NCBI RefSeq assembly: GCF_000003815.2
Contig: NC_049988.1
Location: 12,767,932 to 12,831,931 of the forward strand
Direction of reading: 5' to 3'
From: Branchiostoma floridae
Lineage: Eukaryota; Chordata; Leptocardii; Amphioxiformes; Branchiostomatidae
Length of the DNA stretch: 64,000 bases
Part shown: one piece after another, positions 1 to 12,000 of the stretch
Layout of the letters: each line of letters opens with the position of its first letter
Numbering within the stretch: the stretch's first letter is position 1
Made by a program: the position numbers and the translations under genes
The notes under the pieces: model-generated
The model's input: only the letters and a program-made list of their open reading frames with translations
Databases searched by the model: none
What the model was told of the DNA's origin: nothing

Positions 1-355
1 TTTTGTGGAATTCATACCGGGTAGAAACATACGAATTATTAGGGATCTATACTAAGAAGCATCTGTCTAGTTTTACCGAACCTATACTATCCACTACAGC
101 AACTACATACGCAGATCTTATAGAATTTATACTATCCTCTACGACGAAACATGCGGATTTTACGGAATTCATGTGATCCACTAAGAAACATAACGTTATG
201 AATCGAGTTTAACGGAGTTCATACTATGGCCACTATAGTATACGAAGAAACATGCGAATCAAATTTTATGGATTGTACAGGATCCACTGAGAAGAAACAT
301 ACGAATTTTACGGTATTCATACGAATTTTACGGTATTCATACGGATTTTATGGAA
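1..355. repeat. Degenerate ~40-60 bp tandem repeat upstream of MINDY4
   Basis: The words GAAACATACGAATTTTACGG and TATTCATAC/ATTCATACTATCCACTA recur about seven to eight times with many substitutions, at about 25, 55, 102, 144, 186, 240, 291 and 316. The last two units near 300-350 are the most alike, with the same 22-bp phrase repeated directly. The array probably begins before the window. Short open frames here are by-products of the repeat. Confidence 0.6.
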
Positions 356-1300
356 CACATCCCACCCAATATCTGTTTGGAGATCAGACACATGCACAAA
401 CTATGGACGTAAAATACCACGCTAAAGTTTGTGAAAGTGTTTGCAGACTCAGTTTACTTGAATTCAACAATATTCAACGGATATGTCGCCAGGACTGAAA
501 GAATGTCACTTCAGTACATTCACCTCGAATATAGTTCAAGAACACTAAGTCTAATGCAAAGCAGATGTTCATATTTCTAGTCGAGCGACATCTATTTGAT
601 AATTTCATGGTCAACAATAGCTACTCGAACTAGGTCAAATCCTATATATGATATACCTAATATGCAAGTGTAGTTGTCCCATCAAAAGGTACTCACATTT
701 GCAATTCATATATATCAATGATCACTTTAAACGTGAAGAGAATGGAATTCCACAATTTTTGACAAATGAAATAGATATCTATTTGTTTGTTTGTTTGTAT
801 TTATGTATCATAACGCCAAATTGACACACTTTTAGAACAGCATTCAGGACTTACTCATTTGAGCTATCATACATACAACACTATTATACATCTACTAAAA
901 TCAAAATACTTCGCATTTGGATTACATTTACAATAATGCAATGTTGACTATTTCTGTGAGCTTAAAAAAACCTTGACTAAAAACTTTTCACTTGACTTTC
1001 TTACCTCTCTATCCCCCCTGGTTGCGAAGAATTTACCGCATCATCCAGTTTCACGGGTATTTCCACGTGTCGGCCTTCGTACTCCCGTTAATTAGTACGA
1101 AGATACAGAGGTTAAAAGATACGGAACAGCTATCGTACAGAAGTGTTCGCGTGTACCGGGTTGAGGTTAGGAAATGCAGGTGGATTGCCACGTGAGGGTG
1201 GAGATAGGAACGTGTAGGGGATGGAGCTGTCATGTGGAACCGGTTAACACCTGTTGCACGTGCGTCGTGGTGATACACGTGGGATGTACTTTCACTCTTT
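356..1300. other. Unassigned upstream intergenic DNA
   Basis: I see no gene, RNA or clear repeat here. Around 1000-1290 the DNA is less AT-rich and carries several CACGTG-like words (about 1063, 1190, 1258 and 1276). These could be E-boxes, but nothing else marks a promoter. Confidence 0.3.
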
Positions 1301-1319
1301 AAGACTATGTTCACGTGTG

Positions 1320-1756
1320 ATGTGGGTGCTTTTAATGTGTGCGTGTGTGTAGGTGTTGACATAAATGTAGTATTTTTTGTGTGTGTCTGTATGTACGTGT
1401 AAGTCTCTGTGTGTGTGTGTGTTTATAATTGAGTGTGAGCTGTGTGTTTGTGTATTCGCGCGAGTGAGTCAAGAAGGTTTAGACATTAGAAATTCCCCAA
1501 ATGATTGTAAAAGCTTCCAATGACTGTAAGAAACTTATCCTATACTACAACTCCTGTATTAGTTAGATAAGCATTAAGTTAAGCTATAAAACTTAAGTTA
1601 TGTAGATGCCATACTTTGTACCCCGTTAAATTGTTGTGCAATAAAGTTATATATGTGTATGTGCGTGTGAGTCTCTGTGTATATTTGTGTGTGAGCGCGC
1701 GCGTGTGTATGTGTGAGTGAGACGGAGAGATTGTGTTCATCTGTCAATGTACTTGT

Positions 1757-1806
<50 letters not shown>

Positions 1807-1810
1807 CTAT
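1320..1810. repeat. GT-rich microsatellite tract with a buried LINE-like 3' tail
   Basis: Interrupted GT/GTGTGTAT repeats run from about 1335 to 1440 and 1645 to 1715. A nearly pure (GT)n block of about 22 units lies at 1757-1804. Between them, at about 1590-1648, is a stretch ending CAATAAAGTTAT that matches the 3' ends of the LINE fragments near 57.2 and 58.5 kb (a CCATAC.TTGTACC word followed by CAATAAAGTT). It is probably an old 3' end of the same LINE family. Confidence 0.75.
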
Positions 1811-2039
1811 TGTATGTGCGTGTGTCCGTCATACCTCCTTTTATCATGGAAGTAAGGCCATGTTCGTTTGATTATATGGATGCCATCTGCACGCACATTC
1901 ATTTTGAACTATACTGTAAATCGTATACGTACAAAGCAAGTATACGCTGTATATTTCAAAATAAATAACGGAAGCCGTATACTAATTTCATAGAATGCCT
2001 AGGTCAATTCTAGGGTCAAAGGACATAACATGGAAGAGC

Positions 2040-2230
2040 AAAAAAAAAAGAAAAATCTATTGTTCGGTATACCATACTCTGTGTGTTCATTCATTTCTCC
2101 AACCTCCCTGGCCGCTAAGATTTCATTATGAAGGTAACTTAATTGGCCTTTTTTTCCCGCACGCTTACATGGGTTTTTGGGTCCCCAGAGGGTGCCATCC
2201 ATATATTCAAAGCAACATTACCTAAATACA
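2040..2230 (+). repeat. Dispersed repeat, family of four
   Basis: This segment reads TTCGGTATACCATACTCTG, then CAACCTCCCTGGCCGCTAAG, then an AATTGGCC/AATTTTTG block, and ends in GGTGCCATCCATAT. It has diverged relatives at 27990-28090, 49630-49690 (start only) and 60690-60870 in the same order and strand. The element type is unknown. Internal short open frames are not conserved between copies. Confidence 0.5.
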
Positions 2231-2800
2231 GTAAAAAAAGACGAATGGAGCCGTTCCCAGCTATAAATTCATACAATTAAATCTTATGTTCCATATCATA
2301 ACTTAAGAAATCAACAAAAAATCTTTATTCAAACGGCAGTGACAACAAGCTGAAAATCAAACTGTTGTTGGTTACTTTAGAAACGTTTAGAAATGGACTG
2401 GACTAACTCATTTGACGTTTTTTTTTTTTTAGACAATAACAACAAGGGCATAATACGACATGATGGGCAATAGATACTACGACAGAAATCATAATAAAAA
2501 TATCAAGTACCAGTACCCAAATATAATAATCACCTGCCGAATTCGACTGTCAATACTGTACTACTACTAGCAAGTAACTATAAGTTATGTACATTCAAAC
2601 AGGTGTCACATTCCCGCCTTCCCAGCATGCAACACAGTAAACCAGATTATACGACTTAGTAATTATAAAGGGGACTATCAATATATTTTTAAAACATTAT
2701 ACATATTGTTCTGAAGAAAATATATATAATTAACATTATATTACTAATCTAAATAATCATATAGAAAAGTTTAACAAAGTTTTACGGAATTTTTGTCCTT
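2231..2800. other. AT-rich upstream DNA, nothing recognised
   Basis: The sequence is AT-rich with a short T-run near 2420 and TATA/ATATAT words near 2680-2730. I found no coding potential, TIRs or RNA gene. It lies just upstream of the presumed MINDY4 promoter and may contain regulatory sequence that cannot be read by eye. Confidence 0.3.
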
Positions 2801-2860
2801 TTTCATGGTTAGACAAATGAGGCACTCCTCCCCCATTTTGCGATAGTGGTAGATTCCATT

Positions 2861-2871
2861 CAAGATGGCGG
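2861..2871 (+). promoter_or_regulatory. YY1-type core promoter element of MINDY4
   Basis: CAAGATGGCGG matches the YY1 consensus AAGATGGCGGC in the sense orientation, 122 bp before the MINDY4 start codon. In metazoan TATA-less genes this element typically sits just downstream of the transcription start. No TATA box is seen at a useful distance. This suggests transcription starts around 2840-2865, which is inference. Confidence 0.6.
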
Positions 2872-2930
2872 TCTTTATTTTGGTCGAAAACGTTGTGTGC
2901 CAAGCAACGGGGTTTTTGTCCATTATTTAG
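2865..2930 (+). CDS. Possible 21-codon upstream ORF in the MINDY4 5' UTR
   Basis: The ATG inside the YY1 element opens a 21-codon frame that stops at TAG 2928-2930, 62 bp before the main start codon. If transcription starts upstream of 2865, ribosomes could initiate here. The purine at -3 (A2862) and G at +4 make a good Kozak context. Whether it lies in the mRNA depends on the exact start site, which cannot be read from sequence. Confidence 0.3.
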   Translation: MAVFILVENVVCQATGFLSII

Positions 2931-2992
2931 CAAAAATGTGTGGATACAAATCATCTGAAGGGTTTTAAGTGATATAACAGATATCCAGGACT

Positions 2993-3055
2993 ATGGAGAA
3001 CTCAAATGTTGAGAACGTAGCTTCTTCGTTGGTCCGGGAATACCTAAGTCGGAAG
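2993..3055 (+). CDS. MINDY4: MINDY4 exon 1
   Basis: Twenty-one codons, start [20 protein letters not shown], phase 0 out, donor AAG|GTAATA. This ATG was chosen because the peptide aligns residue by residue with the human N-terminus, including [12 protein letters not shown]. It is the first half of a LisH-like motif that continues into exon 2. Confidence 0.95.
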
Positions 3056-6000
3056 GTAATAAGTTCTGTAGAATTTTTTTCCCAAAAATCCCAAACGATT
3101 TGAAAATGTGTTTCGGTCGATGTAACGTTTTCCTTTTTCTAAATCTAGAATTGCTGAAAGTGTCATGATTTAGTAAAGAAGGTCTTTACACTTACAGAAA
3201 TATTCGTTCGTATCATATTACCCGTGTTATCTTGATTGGCGTATTGATGTATTACTATCTGTTGGAGGGGAGGGGGGCAGTTTGAGTACAAAGTAGTAGT
3301 TTCTAGATAACATTACATTTCAGGTCCCTTGCTGTGATTTTACCTAGAGACAATCAGCTATAGAGAAAAACGATGAATAGATGTAGATAGGTAGATATGA
3401 AAAGAGAGATAGGCATCTAGCGAGAGAGGGAGACATAGGCATCTAGCGAGAGAGGGAGAGATAGGCATCTAGCAAGAGAGGGAGAGATAGGCATCTAGCG
3501 AGAGAGGGAGAGATAGGCATCTAGCGAGAGAGGGAGAGATAGGCATCTAGCGAGAGAGGGAGAGATAGGCATCTAGCGAGAGAGGGAGAGAGTGATAAAG
3601 AGGGAGGGAAAGGATGAGGTTGGGATGGATGTTGGGGTGACAGAGAGAGAGAGAGAGCAAATTATAGTGAGAGACAAAGCAAGTGAGAGACAGATAGAAG
3701 GGAAGAGAGAGAGAGACAGTGAAAGACACTGACAAAGACAATGAGAGAAATAGAAAGAAATAGAAATATATAGGCAGTGACAGTGACAGAGAGACAATGG
3801 ATAGATACTACATGTATTATACTGTAGGAATCTGACACAACTTGCATTGAGTCGCCCAACACGTCCTTGTATATATGTAAATAACACTAACCCACCACAT
3901 TCACTTGTCTTGTCTTTTGCACCCACAGATCAGTTGTTTATGTTTCCTTGTGTTTTTTGCCTTTGTTTGCCCTATGTTTGTATGGCATTAGCACCTGTTA
4001 CTAACAAACATGCACACTGCTATTAATCCCCGTAAGGGGGCTGAGCAGTAGAAAAGAAGAAGAGAAGAAGAACTTGTCATTCACTCATTTCCCACCAGGG
4101 CCTGAAGGGCACACTACAGACCATGGACAGTGAGATGCCGAGGTCAGAGGGCAGCATCAGTAACCGGCTGCAGCTGGCCAAGGAGCTGCATCTGGAATAC
4201 CTGATGAAGAAGAACAAGGTAACAGGTGGCATCTCATTATCATAAGGCTATCACCTGAGGTACCAGCCCGACCGTAGGAAGAATCGTCCAAAGGCCGGAG
4301 GGCGATCCGACCCGCGGGAGGGCTGGGACCGAGGGTGATGCGGAATACACCGTGTTGTATTTTATTCATGTCATACCCACCTGAGAAAACTCCTGTTTTG
4401 ATGCGAAATGCGCCAGAAGATGAACAAAGTTGGTGCCCAGGTTGAACAAAAAGTGTTGCAACAGTAATGTTCTAACGTCCGAATCAAGTCTTTGAACTTT
4501 CTATGGCGCCGCACTCGTCCCGCTCGAAACAGTTCGATTTATTCGAATAGAGCCCGAGTGATACAACTTAGAACCGGTCTGATATGGAAGTTATCACCCG
4601 GTCCGGCACACCCGTAGTAAACGTTTTCGCGTCACAGGTGTGACATCATATCGTGTCTTTTCTTGCTGTCTTCTTGTGCACGCAAGCGAGTTCCGATCAT
4701 CCAAATGAAACCATGGAGCCTCGGGCCATATATTACATAAATTAAATCATAGAATGCAACACGGGGTATTCTGTAGCGTCCGAGGTACCGCCCAACCGCG
4801 GGTACAGTAGGATCGCCCGACCTGCGGAAGGGTCGGGATTGAGGGCTATTTTGTGTTTTATTGAATATTACGAGAGAGCAAAAGACATGACATCAACTAC
4901 GCGATCGCATCAAAAACAAGAACCTGCAAAAGGAACTAAACAGTGGCACACTCATCAAAGTCGAATACTAGTAGTTGAAGCGAACTGTGGAGCCCTGGAC
5001 GGTAACATGAAGTGCAGAACATCGATATTGAACATAATTTGGACCAGGTATGATATAAATTTCAAAATACAAACTCCAGGTCAAAACACTGATATTGAAC
5101 ATAAAGATAGCCCTATTATGATGTAAATATAACATATTATGTACCATGTTACGAGCAAGAAGAGAACAACACTTTTCTTCTTCTTAACATGTATGGTGTA
5201 AGAAAGAGTATTTACTGTAGCTTCTTTGTAAGAAGGAAAGTTCAACTTATTCATATTTTCCAAACCAAGGAGTGCTCCCCTCCACTACGAGCGATGCTGG
5301 AAGTCATGACCAAGTACTTCCTACAAAAGATAGACGTCGGCAGAGAGGACAAGAGACAATCTTCAGGCTCAAGACCATCTTCAAGAATGTCTTCAGGTAC
5401 AGGGCTAGAAATTCATTTTTGGGATTAGGTGCACTGGTTGAAAACCCAGCTTGAAAAATTGGGTGCACGAAAAAAAAATTGGGTGCACCACTTAAATTTA
5501 AGTAATAACCTAATAAGGCCTAGGAAAAAAAATGTTGTGTTTCCTGTTTCCCTACCTACCCTAGAAAAACCTGCCGACCCTAGACTTTTTTTTGGGGGTG
5601 GGCAGAGGAGTCACAGTTTCCAGTTAGAATTTTTATTCAGCCTGCTTCCTATTGAAGCAAAAACACTGCTTGTCCTATCTAATGAAGGATAAATGTATCT
5701 ATTGTATACAAAATTAAAGTTTGACATTAAAAGAGAAGTGTCCTCATGCACTTCAGTTTACTTTGTTTGACTGTATTGTAATATGTATCACTAGAGTTTT
5801 GGCCAGCCAAAAAAAAAATTACAAGAAAAAAAAGAAGATAATCCCTACCTACCGACCCTAATTTTTTCAGGACTGAAACAGGAAACACAACATTTTTTTT
5901 CCTAGGCCTAATAAGAATTAGTCACAAGCTATCGAATTCTTAAGTACCATGACTGACATTTTTTATTATCTTTCTAACACTTAGATGTCACGAATATGTT

Positions 6001-9000
6001 GTATACTAGTATACTTTAATATCTTTACATACATAAACCTAGAAGAAAACATTTGGGTGCACCCTGTACACCCACAGAAAATAATTGGGTGCACTGTGAC
6101 AGCTCCAATTTTGGGTGCACCTGGGTGCACATGCACCCAGTATTTCGAGGCCTGAGGTACCATACATATGTATACTTTTTGAAGGCTTCCTTCTGTTTCA
6201 AAATTACTTGATAATTTTTTTTTTGCCCTTTTTTAAAGAATGTTAGGAGCTTATATTTTGCAGGAAAAACTTTGTTGAAAGATAGTTTTTTTTTTAATAT
6301 GGTAAGTTAAGGATAATTTGATAATCGAGCATTTGTTAGAGTACGACTCAGTGTAATACGAAATGTTTTACGCGATGTTCTTGCAACATGTCTTCCTGTA
6401 CTTTTTACTATAATATTGAGCTCTTCTTTTTCCCTTACAGGGAAAAATAAACCACGTAAACGGTGGACTTAGAGCCAAATCTGCTTTGAGATTAGCTATC
6501 GTAGTCACTAGTACATTTACATGTCATTTATGATTTATATGTGGCTTAGATATATAGCCTAGTTACGTTTGTTTGAGACATGTGAAATAAACTATGTTAC
6601 AGACAAGCAGTAACCCTTGCTCTTCTGACTTCTTTAAAATCTCATGAATAATAGAAAATGTTAAAAGCAAGGTGATAAATCGTTGCTTGTTTTAGAAACT
6701 GTGTACATGTTTTATTACTGTAACACTATCATCATCATCATACATTATAGTCTATGGTAAACTATTATAACATAAACTGCCATGATATACTGTCAGTGGT
6801 ACATGTAATAAGATCATTTGGCACTGTAGTTAGGAAAAACAATCCTGGGTTCAAATGTCTTGTCTACATGTATATCAATGAAAGTATCATAGTATTACAT
6901 TTTTATTATTTCTTGACTATACTTGCTAATTGATAATTTAATCATTCACACACACCATATGGTGTATAGGGTAGCATCCATCTCTGTTTCCTTAGCCCTT
7001 GGGCCACGCAGCTATGCAAGCAAGCAAATATTAAAGTATATTATACAGCCGATAGTGGTACACGTTCAACTTCCATACACTTTCTCATAACTTACATAAG
7101 TTCTGAATTCTCTAGCAGTAACGCAGTATGTACATGTAACATTTCTAGCTACAGTCTTTGGTATGACTCTTTAATTGGCTATTGAGAATTCTGAGAAGAC
7201 TATCTAACAGCAAAGCATGCAGTATTTACCATTTCTAAGTCTTTAGTATGACTGTACTTAGTCAGTGAGAATTGAACCCAAACACATGCAAAGCAACCAT
7301 GCAATAAGCTTCAACCTTACCTATTATTAGAAAAATTAAATGCTCATTTTTCTTGATTTACAAAACCGTTTTATTTACTTCCCTTTATTATAGAACGTCC
7401 CTCAAGCAGAAGTGCCTCTCATTCAAAAGCGCCATCGGACGATTCCGGTTTCCATAGCAACCAATCCAACCATCACGCAAAGCGAGCGTCGAAGGGCTCC
7501 GCACTTGGCCTCGACATCCACAATGTTGAGGATGAGGAAGGAATGGGGAGCACGGCTATCTCTGATGTCAGCAAAGCTGGTGTACACAGGTTAGTGATGA
7601 TGTCATCACTTGATGTGAAGTACTCCTCAGAATCACTGCAGTGAGGTTTCTTTGACCTTAAAACACTCAGAGGTTCATGATTAAGTCAAGTGGTCTCAGA
7701 AGATGTTCTTGAAAAGGAAGACATCTTTGTGCGGAATGATGAAAGAAAGATTATGATCTGGGCAAAAAAAATTGAAGAAATATTCTGAAGTAGAAAACAG
7801 CAAAAAAAGAATTACGGCTGTTGGTGGCAAAAGTGCAGATGTTGACAGTTCTATAGCATGTCATATATATGTGATTATGCTTTGTTGGATACTTTTGATA
7901 GGTTTAACTTTAACCAAAAGGTTCAGAGGTTTTCACTCAACCATTGTGTTAGAAATATAATGTTCTTTTTATGTATTGTCTATGTGTTTGTCAGCAGGGC
8001 TAGCCCTTTGTAATAGCCATAGGCTAGTTGAGCAGCCCTGGCTGTGTGTTCTGAACAGCCAAACCATTGAATAAATAAATAAATAGAATTATTATGTGCC
8101 TTTCCCAATGACACAACAATGAGGCATAGGGAGTTATAATCTAACCTGTTTTATTGTTTCTGAGCACAATACTGTTATGCCACACTACTGTCACTAAAAC
8201 AGCAAACTGGACAAAAAAGGAGAAAGAAATGCCCAGTTTTGATCTAAAGTCACGTGTCAGGATACTAACCCCCCTCTGCTATTCCAACAATGGTTTGTCC
8301 CTTATGTCAAGTGTTCTTCTTGAATCAAGATCTTTAGTTTGGTCAGCTTAACATCTCAAGCACCATACTGTGGTAGGTAGAAGGCCTGATTCTATTACAC
8401 ATACAGTTTCCTGACTACATTTTTCTGGTAACTGGTCTGTCCCAAAGGTAGAAAGAATTTCTCTGATTCAATGAAAAAAAGCAGTGTTTTAGTTTTACAC
8501 TGTGTCGTAATTGCTTACTTGTTAATACTAATAGAATGTTGTTAACTTGTTTTCATATCTTTCTTGTAATGTTGTTTCAGTACTGTCGAGGAGTCTGTGC
8601 TACAGTTGAAGAAGGAAACAAGTAGCAAGATGGCGGCAACAGACGCCAGGGACACGGCGGAAGCTACGCAAACGAAAAAGAGCCGTCCTAATTCATCCCG
8701 GGGTTTGCGGAGCGGAATGATGGCTGGACCAATCATGAGCAGCCAAGACGTGAGTTTTGAAAAATGCTTGAATTTTTTTTACGATTTTACAAACAAAAGC
8801 ATTTCATTAAATTTGAAAGTAGAATTATGCTTTGTTGATAGAGCCCCCACTTTGATGCTTTGGTAGTTAGAGTTGTTGGCTAAAAGTTTTGGGTTCAAAT
8901 CTTCATAGCAGATCCGAGTGTTGTGCCTTTTTGGAAAGGCAACTAACTTATAATTTTTCACTTGACTCAAGTGAAAATAAGTACCTATTAAATGTAGCTT

Positions 9001-12000
9001 CAGTTACGAATGTCATGGAAACTAATATGAAGTGAGTGGTGTCAACAACTCTTAAAAAATTACGAGACTGCAAAAGCTTCCAGCTTGTGATAGTTGTATA
9101 TTTGCCAATTGTTTTTTCCTTAGAATCTACAACATGTCTTATCCATTTAATGTCTTATCCAAGGGACATCCCAAAACCGGAGTTAGGTAACTCATGTTCA
9201 CCCGAGTGAAGTGAGGATAGTCGCACGAAATGCATCTCCCAAGGGCACAGCATCAATGGGCACGTCAGGGGATCCAAACCCAGGAGCTTAAGTGTCTGAG
9301 CCAAACGCATTAAGATTACCCCACACCGATGCCAATAATTATGATAAACTAATAATTTATGCTTTTAATTGTTTTAACTTCCAACAGAACCGGTCGTCAA
9401 GAAGAGGTAGAGCGCCATCCAACCGTCCCAACTTGGCAATAAACTTGGGAACAGAGAACAAACTGGACTTCACCAAAGATCCTACCAACGTAGACAGTCC
9501 CATTAGCAAATATTCTGAGAGCAAAGTCAGTTCAAGTACTCTAAGCAGTAGTTTAACTAGAAAAGACTCTTCGTCAGACTCTAACTTAGGAAGTGACAAG
9601 TCACTATATGTTGCAAAAGACCCTGCCAAAAAAACTGTATCTGAAGAAGAAAACGACTACTTCGATAGCAAAAGACCAACGTCCGGTAGCAAACTTGTCA
9701 AATCTACCAGTTTGGACGACAAAGTTGTCAGTCCGAATGTCGGAACGAGGACTAAAGCTCACGATAAAAGAAGAAAAAGCGCGGAACCAGAAAGTTTAGC
9801 GGCAAAACTAGATGGAAAGATATCCCCAACACCCAACAACTTAAGTCAGACGAACAGAAGTTCGTCCAACCCTTCGGAGATCCTTACAGACATAAGCCAA
9901 GACACCTTGACAGAGCAGCTGGCGGCAAGGAGGGAAGCAAGGGCCAAGACACGACCCAAGACGTCCGAAAATGGCGGGAGTAGCAGGATGGACAAACTTA
10001 AGGAAAGGTTGAAAAACTTGGAGGATAGTTTTGATGACAATGGATCTAACAATAGCAAGTCAAGGCAAGTTGAATTCTTTGACATTGTTTATGATATACA
10101 TGTAATAATTTTAGGAGTTTTGGTTATTACCTTCATGTAAGGATGTTTTGTTTTGGGTCTGTCTGTTTGTATGAGTGTATTCTTGTTTGTGTGTGGGTAT
10201 TAAATACAATGCTAGCCACATGCTAGCATGCTAACTGCAAAGGGGATCCTAGCAGGAAACTAGGCCATAGGTCCCAGAATACAATGAAGGTTATTTTACT
10301 TCCTAAATGAAAAATCATAAAACTACACGCAGTGGCGGCGACACCGGGGAGGCAGGGGGGGCGGCTGCCCCCCCCCCCCCGGAAAATATGTTGGGGGGGC
10401 CGCGCCCCCCCAGAAAAGCAAGCTGAAACCTTTTGCATTTTTGTGGTGATGGAAATTTCATTAAATCAAGCTAGTCTAACGGCAAAATTTACCCCCGAAA
10501 ATGCAAGAAATGGCGTTTCAGAGACTTCCGATTTCAAAATTTCGCCAGACCTCCCTTGTGACGGCCCGCGTATTTGGCGCAGGACAATATGTTGCGGGAG
10601 TGTCGCTCTCAAAAATCTTTTAAACTGAATCTAACTATCGTACTTAGGTTTAGTTTACATCAAGCAGAATGTGGCCCCCAAATGCAGGAAATGACGTTTC
10701 AGACGGTCAAGATTTCAAAATTTTCTCCGGACCTCCCTAGCGATAACTTGCGCCTCGGGCGCTCACAACGACATGGCAAAAATTTGTGTGGGTCATCGCC
10801 CTCAAACAATTTCTTTCTTTGACAAAAATGGCATTAGATTTAGCATAGTCTGCCAGCAAAATTTGTCCCTAAAAATACAGAAAATTACATTTCAGAGGGT
10901 GCAGATTTCGAAATTTCCCCAGACCAACCTTGCGACAGCTCGCACCTTTGGTACCGTCGAAATCATGAAAATATTTTGGGGGCATCGCCCTCGCTACTAA
11001 AAACCAGGTATCTTTCTTACAGAATTGCCATCAAACTTAGCTTGGTCTGGCAGCAAAATTTGCCTGTCAAAACGCAGGAAATGGCATTTTAGAGGGCCAA
11101 GATTTCAAATTTTCCGTAAAAATTGTCAGTAAAGTTCGCCCCCCAATACAAAATTTGCTGCCGCCGCCTCTGACACGTGTAGAAATATGTAATATGGATG
11201 AGATATTCCATTCATCTGTTTTAGAAATTGTGTTTTTCTTGTGTATTGTGTGTATTAAAGATGTATGTGATAAATGTGTTTTTTTTCTGATGTATCTTGT
11301 AGGAAGTCCAACAGTAGCTCCTCTAATAGTAATACCAAGAAGTTTGGCGACCTTGAAATGGGAGATGTGGATGACCTTGAGGATGACCTGGGTGACCTTG
11401 CCCTATCTGCACCTGCACCAAGCATCAAGCCATTGGCTGATGCTCAACCAATCACTGCAGAGACTGCAGCTGTAAGTTGGATAATTCAAATTTTAGAATT
11501 GAAAGCTTTTGAAGTCTTGATATTATTTTGAAATTATTTAGCACTTTGATGATATTGTGTTCTGTATCTTACCATACTTCCCTACTTTATTGATGTGCAA
11601 GAACTGTAATGTTCATAGATTTTTATTCAGTTTATCCATAGAACTTATGATATATTAGCCTGGGTACCATCCGGATAGTAGTTCACTCCTATGTTCGCTT
11701 CTGCTATCTGTCTGGAGACCTGCACATTCAAACCTTTTGGTGGTTATGTCAGTTAATGAGCAAATCTAGGAAGAGGTTCTAGAGCGCTTCTTCCATGACA
11801 ACAGGCCTCCCACGAGCGGGCAGAGGGTTTGTCCGGTGTTGGAATGTCTGTTCGAAAGGGTGCTTGAATCCATTCCATATTTCGCTCTTGTGTAGGGACC
11901 AATCAGCGCCTGCTTCCAAGATTTGGACAATTTCAGACGTTAAGATGGTCCGCGTTCCCAGACGGAAACACAGAAAAGCGACTGTATATAGTGTATAATG

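Noticed and set aside
1717-1968. 83-codon plus-strand frame rich in Cys-Val repeats
   Set aside because: It is the translation of the (GT)n microsatellite.
3547-3926. Several minus-strand frames rich in Ser/Leu
   Set aside because: They are translations of the GAGA purine tract and 26-bp minisatellite.
6440-6475. Possible extra MINDY4 exon after a CCCTTACAG acceptor
   Set aside because: In the phase set by exon 3 it stops after about ten codons, has no vertebrate counterpart, and exon 3 joins exon 4 in a fully open frame.
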